Assembly (NCBI GenBank): GCA_964486625.1
Contig: CAZANW010000002.1
Coordinates: 1-52,743, forward strand
Length of the DNA stretch: 52,743 nucleotides
DNA from: JAWCQZ01 sp964486625
GTDB taxonomy: Archaea > Halobacteriota > Syntropharchaeia > JACQPP01
Reading direction: 5' to 3'
Shown in pieces: positions 40,874 to 48,123 of this stretch (within the stretch, counting starts at the first letter, position 1; the number at the start of each line of letters is the position of its first letter). The notes beneath the pieces were generated by a model, which was not told the origin of the DNA, did no database searches, and saw only the letters and a list, made by a program, of their open reading frames with translations. Both the position numbers and the translations under genes were made by a program.

Positions 40874-41385
40874 ACTCCGACCAAGGCGACTCAGAAACCG
40901 AGGCAGTCAGCAAAGCACCGGCACCTAGACGCCGACCCCCATCCCATGACAAATATCAGAAGGCGCATCCCATCATCTCGCTCCATGTGTCGCAGCAAGT
41001 GAAGGCCACTATCGACCAACAAAAGGGGAATGAGTCCTACGGGAAGTTCGTCACCAAACTGGTCACGGATTTTAAGGGCGAGGTCCAGAAGGAGACCAAA
41101 AAGCAACTTGCACCGATTCAGGCACAGTATATAGCACAGGCACAATCTGCCTCCGCCAGACATCAAGCGCAGTTGCAAACTGTCCAAGCCCAGCATAGAG
41201 CGCAATTGCAAAGAAAAGAAGAGGAGATGGGGCGGCTCAAACGGGAAATGGAACACCAAATACAAGAAGAGTTGGAAGGGCTCCCTTGTTTTATTTGCCG
41301 ACGCCCTCTTCGCGAGAGCAAAACTTGGGCTGCATCTCACCAACCATGCTTGGAGAAGCGACTACTCCTTTCTTGCCTCCCCTGA
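40870..41385 (+). CDS. Coiled-coil DNA-binding-like protein of the element
   Basis: Encodes 171 residues. A basic Pro-rich start is followed by a short ribbon-helix-helix-like segment (HPIISLHVSQQVKATIDQQK, then YGKFVTKLV, about 35-70). A long Gln/Lys-rich coiled coil (about 72-135) follows, and a C-terminal Cys pair CFICRRPL with a later His/Cys that may bind zinc. Codon use is far less GC-rich than in the host genes, pointing to transfer. Positioned right after the iteron-like array, it could be the protein that binds it, in partition or replication control (inference). Confidence 0.65.
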   Translation: MNSDQGDSETEAVSKAPAPRRRPPSHDKYQKAHPIISLHVSQQVKATIDQQKGNESYGKFVTKLVTDFKGEVQKETKKQLAPIQAQYIAQAQSASARHQAQLQTVQAQHRAQLQRKEEEMGRLKREMEHQIQEELEGLPCFICRRPLRESKTWAASHQPCLEKRLLLSCLP

Positions 41386-41484
41386 CCCGGCCACTGTCGG
41401 TTCCCGCGTCCGGCAGACTCCATCCTCTTGGAGACGACTCCCGGGGAAATCAAGGGAACACGTTGAACTTTCTCAACCCCGCTC

Positions 41485-41769
41485 TCACGCGTACATCCCT
41501 TTCAACCTCTCCCTCTCCACCGCGAACGCCCGGTGCCCCGCCACCATGTGCCGGGTCCGGATGACCAGCCCGCCCTCCCCGGGGTCCCCCTCCTTCAGGG
41601 CCTCCACCGTGGCCGTCTGGACCAGTTCGCCCAGGTGAGGCACACCCTCGTTGTTTTGGGCGGGCCCTACCTCGACCTCCAGGTCGCCGCGAAAGCCGGA
41701 GAGACGATGCAAGAAAAGGGCCTCCGGCTCGTACGCGAAGTCGGCCGGTTCCGGTAGGATGGAGTTCAC
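41485..41769 (-). CDS. Unknown small protein of the element
   Basis: Encodes 94 residues from a GTG, with the pattern ILPEPADFAYEPEALFLHRLSGFRGDLEVEVG and GGLVIRTRHMVAGHR. GC-rich third positions on this strand, and poor ones on the opposite, favour it over the plus-strand frame at 41533-41757. The predicted start overlaps that of the divergent 41759 gene by about ten bases, which is unusual, so the exact start is doubtful. No family recognised. Confidence 0.45.
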   Translation of the reverse strand: MNSILPEPADFAYEPEALFLHRLSGFRGDLEVEVGPAQNNEGVPHLGELVQTATVEALKEGDPGEGGLVIRTRHMVAGHRAFAVERERLKGMYA

Positions 41770-42244
41770 CGTCCCCGACGATGGCGGGGTTTCACTCGGG
41801 GACAAACTCCGGGCACTCGGGAAGGAGGCCATCTACATTTCCGAGTTGAGACTGGTCGAGATGCGGAAAGGGCCGACGGGGAAACCGCTCCTGACATACC
41901 GGGCCAACCCCATGAGCGGCCTTGATTGGCGGAAGGTCCGGGTGTACGAGCGCCGCCGCCCGAGACGAGGTCAAGCCGCGAGAGGCGGCGCCTCCAACTA
42001 CGCGCAGGTCATCGCCATCCATTGCCCAGTCTGTCGCCGATGGGTCCGCAGCAGGGAACTCGGCCGACACCGCCACCGCTGCCGCTCATGCAGGAGGCTG
42101 GTGCTCATCACAATGTTCTTCGCCGAGCCGGGCGGGTGGGCGTGCCGCGAGTGCGCGATGAAGTGGTCGCTCGCCCTGATCGGCCGGAAGCGGCCCGTTC
42201 GCAGCCGGAGGAGGAGATCGAGGGGAGATGGCAAAGCCGGATAG
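41759..42244 (+). CDS. Zinc-finger protein of the element
   Basis: Encodes 161 residues. An N-terminal part of mixed strands (about 1-65) leads to two metal-binding pairs: CPVCRRWV and HRHRCRSC (about 92-112), plus CRECAMKW near 137. The ending is strongly basic (RSRRRRSRG). It looks like a nucleic-acid-binding protein but matches no family I know. It overlaps the next gene by 17 bases, so the two are co-expressed. Confidence 0.55.
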   Translation: MEFTVPDDGGVSLGDKLRALGKEAIYISELRLVEMRKGPTGKPLLTYRANPMSGLDWRKVRVYERRRPRRGQAARGGASNYAQVIAIHCPVCRRWVRSRELGRHRHRCRSCRRLVLITMFFAEPGGWACRECAMKWSLALIGRKRPVRSRRRRSRGDGKAG

Positions 42245-42599
42245 GCCGACCGGGTCTGGAGCGCCCGAGCCAACCAGTTACAGCGTCCAGATGCTCATGG
42301 AGGTCGCCGCCCGTGCCGAGAGGGGTCTCCACCGGCTGATGCGCATCGGTCTCGTCGACCGGAGGGACGATGGGTTTGTCCTCACGGAGCGCGGGCGGGC
42401 CATCGCGGAGGAGATGTACCGGGAGGCTAGGAAGAGCGGGACCATCGCGCCTCAGGAGCCGGTCGAGAAGGCTCTCCGCACCGTAGTTGTGATGGCCATT
42501 CTCAAGGCGGCCGAGCCGGATGTCCTGCCTGCGCAGGAGATCGTGGAGTGCGCGGGGGTGCTCATCGCGATGCTCAAGCCTGCGGACGCGGAGAAGTGA
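42228..42599 (+). CDS. Small winged-helix-like protein of the element
   Basis: Encodes 123 residues. Residues about 18-70 have the form of a winged-helix domain, with HRLMRIGLVDRRDDGFVLTERGRAIAEEM, as in MarR/PadR-like and replication-termination-type proteins. The C-terminal half is helical. It overlaps the zinc-finger gene and is followed by a 15-bp hairpin. A regulatory function is likely by fold; the target is unknown. Confidence 0.6.
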   Translation: MAKPDRPTGSGAPEPTSYSVQMLMEVAARAERGLHRLMRIGLVDRRDDGFVLTERGRAIAEEMYREARKSGTIAPQEPVEKALRTVVVMAILKAAEPDVLPAQEIVECAGVLIAMLKPADAEK

Positions 42600-42638
42600 G
42601 AAGCGTTCCATTTCAGCGCCCGGATTGCATCCAACCTC

Positions 42639-42671
42639 CATAGGGCCGACATACGTAGTATGTCGGCCCTA
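42639..42671. repeat. Perfect 15-bp inverted repeat
   Basis: ATAGGGCCGACATAC, a three-base GTA, and the exact complement. It lies downstream of the winged-helix gene and upstream of the AbiE promoter; it may terminate the former or act as a binding site. Confidence 0.7.
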
Positions 42672-42738
42672 TTGCGGGCTCAACGTCTGACCTGCCGCCC
42701 GCCCAGTAATCGCTATCTGCCAGCCAAACAGCTAAACC

Positions 42739-42766
42739 CTTATATACTTCATGTAATTATAATTAC
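42739..42766 (+). promoter_or_regulatory. abiE promoter with palindromic operator
   Basis: A TATA box (CTTATATAC, 42739-42747) is followed by the perfect 14-bp palindrome GTAATTATAATTAC (42753-42766), 13 bases before the ATG. The placement over the likely transcript start suits repression by the AbiEi antitoxin, which autoregulates in known systems. Confidence 0.65.
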
Positions 42767-42779
42767 TTACTGAGTAACT

Positions 42780-43601
42780 ATGGTTACAAAAAAGATATAC
42801 CTGGGACCTTTGGAACTTCGGCTGCTCTTGGCCCTGGAGGCGCGAGGGGCTAAACTCTTCACCATCGAGGATGCCAAGGCCATTCTCGCCGTATCGGACA
42901 CCTTCGCGAGGAAGTTACTCCACGGCTTGGTGAAGAAGGGACGTCTCACCAGAGTCGAGCGGGGAAAGTACGTCCTCTCCCCCGCGAAGTCGGGTATAGA
43001 GGGGCTCTGGGTCGAGCACCCCTTCCTGATCGTCCCCCACTTGGCCAAGGAGTATTACGTGGGCTTCTGGACCGCCCTGAACTACTGGGGGATGACGGAG
43101 CAGGTTCCCCGGGTTGTCTATGTCGCGATTCCCCGCCCTCACCGGAAGACGGATGTGGAATACGGGGGTTACCGGCTGCAGTTCGTCCACATGGCTGCGC
43201 GGAAGTTCTTCGGATACGGGGAGGAGATGGTCGAGGGGCACCCCTTCAAAGTATCCAGCCCCCGGAAGACGCTCTTGGACTGCCTGGCCCACCCCGAGTA
43301 CTGCGGAGGGGTGGCCGAGGTCGCCAAGGCGCTGTGGCAGAAGAAGTATCAGTTGAGCTGGCACGGCATCGGGGCCGACTTGGACCGGTACGGAGTCGAT
43401 GCCGTACGCAGGCGGTTGGGATACCTGCTGGAGTTGCTGGGGCAGGAGCGGGGCTTGTCGAACGCTCTGGCGAAAAAGACGAGCGTGGGCTACCGGTGGC
43501 TCGACCCCGGCGCCAGAAAAGAAGTTCTGGAGTACTCCAAGAGGTGGGGGTTGATGGTGAACGTGCCCAAAGAGACGCTCTTGGCGTTCAGGTCCTTCTG
43601 A
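42780..43601 (+). CDS. AbiEi-family antitoxin/transcriptional regulator
   Basis: Encodes 273 residues. The N-terminal winged-helix (about 8-72, with FTIEDAKAILAVSDTFARKLLHGL-type helices and KGRLTRVERGKYVL) is followed by the AbiEi C-terminal domain, with YYVGFWTALNYWGMTEQ and FFGYGEEMVEGHPFKVSSPRKTLLDCL, the family's most recognisable block. AbiEi neutralises AbiEii as a type IV antitoxin and represses its own operon. The toxin gene starts two bases after its stop. A TATA box and 14-bp palindrome precede it. Archaeal members are less common than bacterial ones. Confidence 0.88.
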   Translation: MVTKKIYLGPLELRLLLALEARGAKLFTIEDAKAILAVSDTFARKLLHGLVKKGRLTRVERGKYVLSPAKSGIEGLWVEHPFLIVPHLAKEYYVGFWTALNYWGMTEQVPRVVYVAIPRPHRKTDVEYGGYRLQFVHMAARKFFGYGEEMVEGHPFKVSSPRKTLLDCLAHPEYCGGVAEVAKALWQKKYQLSWHGIGADLDRYGVDAVRRRLGYLLELLGQERGLSNALAKKTSVGYRWLDPGARKEVLEYSKRWGLMVNVPKETLLAFRSF

Positions 43602-43603
43602 AG

Positions 43604-44371
43604 ATGGCGGTCCCCGACATCCGCAAGGTTGCCGCGGCGAGCAAGGTCCCGGTGGGGACCATCGAGAAGGACGTCGCGTTGACGATCCTCCTCTCCCGGT
43701 TGTCGAAGAGCGGTCTCGCCGCCCGGACCGCCTTCAAGGGGGGCACCGCCATCAAGATGCTCCACTTCCCCGGCGCCCGGTTCTCCGAGGACCTCGATTT
43801 CACCCTCCTGGGGGTGGACCCCAAGGAGGTCAAGAAGGAGGTCCGGCTGATGACCCGTGCCCCGCATGGGACCTTCGCGTTCGGAGAACTCACCGAAGTC
43901 AGGTCGACCCCGGACAGCCTCCTTTTCCGGGTTCCCTTCACCGGGCCCCTCGACCACAGGGACTCTGTCCGCTTCGACTTCAGCCGCCGCGAGAAGCCCC
44001 TCCGGCCGCTGGAATCGCTGCCGGTCAAGGACCTCTACGGCATCCTCGAGGACGAGGCCCGGGTGCAGGCCCTCGCCCTCCCCGAGATCTTCGCCGAGAA
44101 GGTCAGGGCGCTCCTCCAGACCGGGCTTCCCCGCCACCTGTATGACCTCTGGTTCCTGCTGCGGGAGCGCCCGGGACTCCCGGACCCGGGCCTGATTGAG
44201 GGCAAACTGGCCCCGCACGGGCTGTCGCTCGATGAACCGGCCGTGGACCGGGCGCTGGCCCGGGTGGAACCGGTCTGGAAGAGGGACCTGGAGCCTTTCC
44301 TCGCCCGGTTGCCCGATTTCTCGCCTGTGGCCAAGGACGTCAAGGCGGGGCTTCTCCTGAGGTCCCCATAG
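43604..44371 (+). CDS. AbiEii-family nucleotidyltransferase toxin
   Basis: Encodes 255 residues. The nucleotidyltransferase signature is complete: FKGGTAIKMLHF (about 46-57) and the two metal-binding Asp in SEDLDFTL (about 64-70). A later acidic/basic block, LALPEIFAEKVRALLQTGLPRHLYDLWFL, is typical of AbiEii/MenA toxins. Relatives block growth by transferring nucleotides, for example to tRNA, giving phage-abortive infection. It pairs with AbiEi immediately upstream. All catalytic residues are present, so it should be active. Confidence 0.88.
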   Translation: MAVPDIRKVAAASKVPVGTIEKDVALTILLSRLSKSGLAARTAFKGGTAIKMLHFPGARFSEDLDFTLLGVDPKEVKKEVRLMTRAPHGTFAFGELTEVRSTPDSLLFRVPFTGPLDHRDSVRFDFSRREKPLRPLESLPVKDLYGILEDEARVQALALPEIFAEKVRALLQTGLPRHLYDLWFLLRERPGLPDPGLIEGKLAPHGLSLDEPAVDRALARVEPVWKRDLEPFLARLPDFSPVAKDVKAGLLLRSP

Positions 44372-44446
44372 GCCAGTCCCAGGAAGCGATTATCGACAAA
44401 TTATCGATATATCATGTTTTCGATGCTTGGCGACGGATGGCGCAGT

Positions 44447-45421
44447 TCATCTCCGCAGTCTGGCGAGCATCTCCGCCAGCCCGTCCCCATACCCCCACCC
44501 GATGCCCTTGGCCGACCGGACGACCCTCTCCAGCCTCGGCCGGAACTCCCCCCTCCACCTTGAATCCGGGGGCCTGGAGAGCCGCCGCACCGCCTCCCCG
44601 AAGGCCTCCAGCAGCTCCCCGTAGAACCCCTCGTGGATGTCCCCGAACTGCAGGGTGAACCGGTTCCCGGTCTCCACGAAGCAGACCCAGAGTTCCAGCG
44701 CCCCCCGCCGGTCCCCCGTGTCCTTCTCGTACTCCTCGATGGCCCTGCGGGCGGCCTTGAGCCGCAGCTGGGGCTTCCCGTCCGGAGTGTAGAACCCCTC
44801 CCGGACAGCCCGAAGGGCGACTTGGAAGGCCTCCTTTCCTCTGCGGGTGGTCCAAGAGTCCCTTCCAGCGAGCAGGACGAGGTGCCTCATGGCTTTCCTC
44901 TTCTGCACCTCTCTCTGCCAGGGGTTCTCGAGAATCGCCTCCTTGTTCCGGACCAGGTCCTCCGGCGACGCGACGAAGCACCGGACCCCGGCCACCCGCC
45001 CCTCCACGCGCCCTCTCCAAAGGAGGGGTCCGGAGAGTCCGGCGATTCTCCGGCTGAAGTCCACATCGAGATTCCTGGAGTGGAGCCGGACCGGCCAGCC
45101 CCGGAAGAGCCACCCGGCGGCCCGTTCGTCGCTTCCCTTGAGGTCCCTCCAGCGCAGGGAGTCCCTCACCAGCGTGGGGATGCGCGGCGAGTATCCGCGG
45201 CGGATGAGGGCGCGGAAGACCGCCCTTGCCTCCTTCCGCGCGGGGTTGCAGAGGACGATGTCCAAGTCCTTCGGCCGGTGGGAGGGGACCCACTGGTGCA
45301 GGGCGAACCCTCCAACAACCACGAACCGGAGCCCTTTTCGTTTCAGGAGGGCGAGAACCCGGCGGATTTCCTCGGGAGGGGGCGGCCGGCTGCTTGGTTT
45401 ACCCATGGTGGGCGGAATCAT
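44447..45421 (-). CDS. Orphan nucleotidyltransferase-domain protein with large C-terminal region
   Basis: Encodes 324 residues (319 from a second ATG at 45406). Residues about 18-55 carry a minimal nucleotidyltransferase motif: VVGGFALHQW and KDLDIVLCN, the GG and D-x-D. The next 110 residues complete a fold like that of DUF6036/AbiEii relatives (VDFSRRIAGLSG, VASPEDLVRNKEAIL). The C-terminal 150 residues are a separate helical domain (LRLKAARRAIEEYEKDTG, FGDIHEGFYGELLEAFGEAV). No antitoxin gene adjoins it. Likely toxin or defence enzyme by family and setting; the C-terminal domain may serve as internal regulator (inference). Confidence 0.65.
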   Translation of the reverse strand: MIPPTMGKPSSRPPPPEEIRRVLALLKRKGLRFVVVGGFALHQWVPSHRPKDLDIVLCNPARKEARAVFRALIRRGYSPRIPTLVRDSLRWRDLKGSDERAAGWLFRGWPVRLHSRNLDVDFSRRIAGLSGPLLWRGRVEGRVAGVRCFVASPEDLVRNKEAILENPWQREVQKRKAMRHLVLLAGRDSWTTRRGKEAFQVALRAVREGFYTPDGKPQLRLKAARRAIEEYEKDTGDRRGALELWVCFVETGNRFTLQFGDIHEGFYGELLEAFGEAVRRLSRPPDSRWRGEFRPRLERVVRSAKGIGWGYGDGLAEMLARLRR

Positions 45422-45516
45422 CGGGGACTCTAAGTTGGGGACGGTCCGGGAGGCGAGGGTGACCGCAGTGCTGTTGGGGCATTCCTCCCGGGATAGGGGC
45501 CGCCTGAAAGACTTAT

Positions 45517-45870
45517 TCAGGCCCGCGTCCCCCGGCTCTTCTCCCTGGCCCGGATTCGCGCCACCAACTCCTCCACGGTGGCGGTCTCGCTGTCCCGTAT
45601 CTTCCGGATCTCCCGGACGCTGTCCCGCCCCCTCTCCTCCTCCAGCCGGAGCAGCAGGACCCCCGTGGCCAGCCTCCGCTGGAGGAAAACCAACTCCCCG
45701 AAGTCCTTGTCGTTGGTCAGCAGAATCCTCCGCTCCCTCCGCGCCCGCTCCAAGACCTCCTCGTCCGGTGCGGAGGCGCCACCCTCGGAGACGTAGGCCA
45801 CGTCGTGGCCCCTCTTTCGGAGAAGCCGGACGACCTCTCGCTCGACGTTCTCGTCCGCCAGGAACCTCAT
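45517..45870 (-). CDS. DUF5615 PIN-like toxin
   Basis: Encodes 117 residues. It opens with the family hallmark MRFLADENV and has GASAPDEEVLERARRERRILLTNDKDFGEL, giving the acidic residues of a PIN-like ribonuclease fold. Proteins of this family pair with DUF433 antitoxins, and that gene precedes it with a four-base ATGA overlap. It is the last gene of a three-gene leftward unit. Probable RNA-cleaving toxin by family; its target is not known. Confidence 0.85.
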   Translation of the reverse strand: MRFLADENVEREVVRLLRKRGHDVAYVSEGGASAPDEEVLERARRERRILLTNDKDFGELVFLQRRLATGVLLLRLEEERGRDSVREIRKIRDSETATVEELVARIRAREKSRGTRA

Positions 45871-46115
45871 GCCCCGGCCTTGACCCAGTGGACCTCTTCG
45901 GTCCCCAGGGACTCGGCGGCGTAGGCGAGGGCGGCCCGGACATCCTCCCGCGTCAGGCGGGGGAACTCCCGGAGAATCTCCTCCACGGAGATGTTCTTGG
46001 AGAGTTTCCTAACGACGAGTTCCACGGGAATCCGCGTCCCCCGGATGACGGGCTTCCCCATCATAACGCGGGGGTTGATCTCGATGCGGGACAGGGGGGA
46101 GCGGGCAGCCATCAA
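45867..46115 (-). CDS. DUF433 antitoxin
   Basis: Encodes 82 residues with the DUF433 signature IEINPRVMMGKPVIRGTRIPVELVV and the HTH-like helices NISVEEILREFPRLTREDVRAALAYA. It is the partner of the DUF5615 toxin downstream, and overlaps it (ATGA). Its own start overlaps the stop of the 46112-46414 gene by four bases, giving an unusual tightly linked trio. Expected to bind DNA and the toxin. Confidence 0.88.
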   Translation of the reverse strand: MMAARSPLSRIEINPRVMMGKPVIRGTRIPVELVVRKLSKNISVEEILREFPRLTREDVRAALAYAAESLGTEEVHWVKAGA

Positions 46116-46414
46116 GGAGAGTCGCGCGGCGGTTCATATAAACGTGAAGGGTCATCCGGCGTTGCGAGTTCACCAAGTCCTCCTGTCCGGCGCCATCGGC
46201 GGACCATGGCCACCGCCCGACCCTCGGTCATTCCGGGCACGGTGAACCCTCGGAGACAGGCGAGGGGCTCGCGCCGCTGGGCCTCCTCCAAGGCCTGCTG
46301 AACCCGGAGGCGGAACCACTCGTCCCGTGTCCGGAACCCCATCACCCGGAGGGCCCGGTCCAGCCGCCCGGCAAGTTCCGAGTCGAGCCTGAAGATGGCC
46401 TGTCTCTTGGCCAT
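46112..46414 (-). CDS. Probable ribbon-helix-helix protein preceding the DUF433/DUF5615 pair
   Basis: Encodes 100 residues. The N-terminus AIFRLDSELAGRLDRALRVMGFRTRDEWFRL has a beta strand and two helices in the ribbon-helix-helix manner used by many antitoxins; the C-terminal half is Arg/Pro-rich. It is the first gene of the trio, with four-base overlaps throughout. It may be an extra regulator of the toxin-antitoxin operon, or an unrelated passenger. I do not recognise the family beyond the fold. Confidence 0.6.
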   Translation of the reverse strand: MAKRQAIFRLDSELAGRLDRALRVMGFRTRDEWFRLRVQQALEEAQRREPLACLRGFTVPGMTEGRAVAMVRRWRRTGGLGELATPDDPSRLYEPPRDSP

Positions 46415-46492
46415 GTTCGATCAAGCACACTGCGACACTTGGACCCATCCATGGGCCGAGGTCGAGACGCACCACTGGGTCACCGACGGTCC

Positions 46493-46584
46493 AAAACCCC
46501 GTTTTCGGCCCCCCGAACTGCCCCCGCGCCCCTCTCCCGCTCCGGTTTTTCCGGACCTTTCCGAACTGGCCGGGAGGCTTACTC
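46493..46584. repeat. 92-bp direct repeat, left copy
   Basis: Matches 48023-48114 at 91 of 92 positions (T at 46567 against C at 48097). It starts AAAACCCCGTTTTCGGCC and ends in GGCTTACTC, the first half of the attachment sequence. It lies upstream of the AAA ATPase gene. Confidence 0.93.
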
Positions 46585-46590
46585 CACTCC
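46576..46590 (+). other. Degenerate internal attachment-like site
   Basis: GGCTTACTC followed by CACTCC, equal to the rnpB attachment sequence lacking four internal bases (TCCC). It lies exactly at the end of the left 92-bp repeat. Confidence 0.55.
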
Positions 46591-46693
46591 AATACCGCAG
46601 GCACGACCGGAGCCACCAAGCCGCTGCCCAGCCTATCAGGGTTTCAGGTAGCCGAGGGAAAACTTTACGATTGGCCGAGGCCGAGGGTTTCGA

Positions 46694-47974
46694 ATGGCCG
46701 AACCCAAACCTTTCGATTGGACGACCCCGGGCGCGGCCCGTCTCTACCCCCGCCACGCTGCGGCGCGCCTCGTGGAGGCACTGTCGGACTCGCCCGTGGT
46801 GCTGGTTCACGGCCCCCGGCAGTGCGGCAAGACGACGCTGGCGCGTATGGTGGGAGAGCCGCGGGGCTTCGCCTACTTCAACTTCGACGACGACGTGACT
46901 CGCGCCGCCGCCGCCCAGGATCCCGCCGGCTTCGTGGCCGACCTGCCGCGACGGGTCGTCCTGGACGAGGTGCAGCGGGTTCCGCAACTGTTCGGCGCCC
47001 TCAAGACGGCGGTGGACCGGCACCGCTCGCCGGGCCGGTTCATCCTGACCGGCTCGACCCACGTGCTGCTGCTCCCCCGGCTCGCCGACTCGCTGGCCGG
47101 GCGTATGGAGATCCTGCAGCTTCATCCCCTGGCCCAATGCGAGATCGAGCGGCGCTCCCCGCGTTTCCTGGACCTGCTCTTCGGCCGCGGCTTCAAGACC
47201 CGGACCTCGGAGCGGCTCGGCCACCAACTGGCCGGGCGGATCGTGGCTGGCGGCTACCCGGCGGCCCTCGCGCGCCCCGGCGAGCGCCGCCGCGCGGCGT
47301 GGTACCGGGATTACGTCGAGGCGCTCGTCCAGCGCGACGTGCGCGGCCTCTCCCGGGTCGGCGCGCTGGAGGCCCTGCCGCGCCTGCTCGCCCTCGCCGC
47401 CTCGCAGACGGCGCGCCTGCTGAACGTGGCGGAGCTCGCGGCCCCCTTCCAGCTCAGCCGGCCGACCGTCCGCGACTACGTCACGCTGCTGGAGCGCGTC
47501 TTCCTCCTGCAGAGGCTGCCCCCCTGGCACACCAGCCGGCTGAAGAGGCTCGTGAGGACGCCCAAGCTGCACCTCAGCGACACCGGCGTGGCGGCGGCCC
47601 TCCTCGGCGTGGAGGCGAGGGGTCTGGCGGCCGACCGGCCCCTGCTCGGGCAGCTCCTTGAGACGTTCGTGTTCCAGGAACTGCGGAGGCAGGCGAGTTG
47701 GCGCGACGAGGCCACGGCATTCTTCCACTTCCGGGACAAGGACGGCGCCGAGGTGGACATCGTGGTCGAGCGGGGCGCAGGGGAAGTGGCGGGAATCGAG
47801 GTGAAGGCCTCCGCCACCGTCGCTCCGGCGGACTTCCGCGGCCTGCGCAAGCTCAGGGAGGCTGCGGGCAGGCGCTTCGCCGCGGGCGTGGTGCTCTACG
47901 ACGGGGAGGCGAGCGCGACCTTCGGCGGCGGCCTCTATGCCGTGCCGGTCCGCGCCCTGTGGGAACCTCTGTGA
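46694..47974 (+). CDS. AAA-family ATPase with DUF4143 domain
   Basis: Encodes 426 residues. Walker A is GPRQCGKTTL (about 41-50), Walker B VVLDEVQRVP (about 88), and a sensor-like TGSTHVLLLP follows; then comes a winged-helix (about 235-290, with LSRPTVRDYVTLLERVFLL) and a C-terminal DUF4143 domain resembling a PD-(D/E)xK nuclease fold (FRDKDGAEVDIVVE and GIEVKASATV give D, E and K). Such proteins (COG1373) are frequent in mobile elements; roles are unproven. It lies alone between 92-bp direct repeats, so it may be a separately acquired unit. Codon use resembles the host. Confidence 0.85.
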   Translation: MAEPKPFDWTTPGAARLYPRHAAARLVEALSDSPVVLVHGPRQCGKTTLARMVGEPRGFAYFNFDDDVTRAAAAQDPAGFVADLPRRVVLDEVQRVPQLFGALKTAVDRHRSPGRFILTGSTHVLLLPRLADSLAGRMEILQLHPLAQCEIERRSPRFLDLLFGRGFKTRTSERLGHQLAGRIVAGGYPAALARPGERRRAAWYRDYVEALVQRDVRGLSRVGALEALPRLLALAASQTARLLNVAELAAPFQLSRPTVRDYVTLLERVFLLQRLPPWHTSRLKRLVRTPKLHLSDTGVAAALLGVEARGLAADRPLLGQLLETFVFQELRRQASWRDEATAFFHFRDKDGAEVDIVVERGAGEVAGIEVKASATVAPADFRGLRKLREAAGRRFAAGVVLYDGEASATFGGGLYAVPVRALWEPL

Positions 47975-48022
47975 GCCGGCCGCGTATGTTCTGGGCGACG
48001 TGGGAGATCTGCTGACTGCCCA

Positions 48023-48114
48023 AAAACCCCGTTTTCGGCCCCCCGAACTGCCCCCGCGCCCCTCTCCCGCTCCGGTTTTTCCGGACCTTTCCGAACCGGC
48101 CGGGAGGCTTACTC
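48023..48114. repeat. 92-bp direct repeat, right copy
   Basis: Second copy of 46493-46584, again ending in the start of the attachment sequence, which here is complete (48106-48123). On the minus strand this sequence follows the frameshifted integrase remnant's stop codon. Confidence 0.93.
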
Positions 48115-48123
48115 TCCCCACTC
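48106..48123 (+). other. attR: 18-bp copy of the rnpB 3' end
   Basis: Exact repeat of 38392-38409. The outer boundary is the first mismatch at 48124. Read on the minus strand it codes Glu-Trp-Gly-Glu-stop, the end of the integrase remnant. Confidence 0.75.

Noticed and set aside
41533..41757. Plus-strand frame of 74 codons ending at the start of the zinc-finger gene
   Set aside because: Third-position composition favours the minus-strand gene 41485-41769 and no motif supports the plus frame.
38412..48105. Insertion sequence or transposon as explanation for the accessory region
   Set aside because: No transposase and no terminal inverted repeats at its ends; a tyrosine integrase with direct attachment repeats explains it better.
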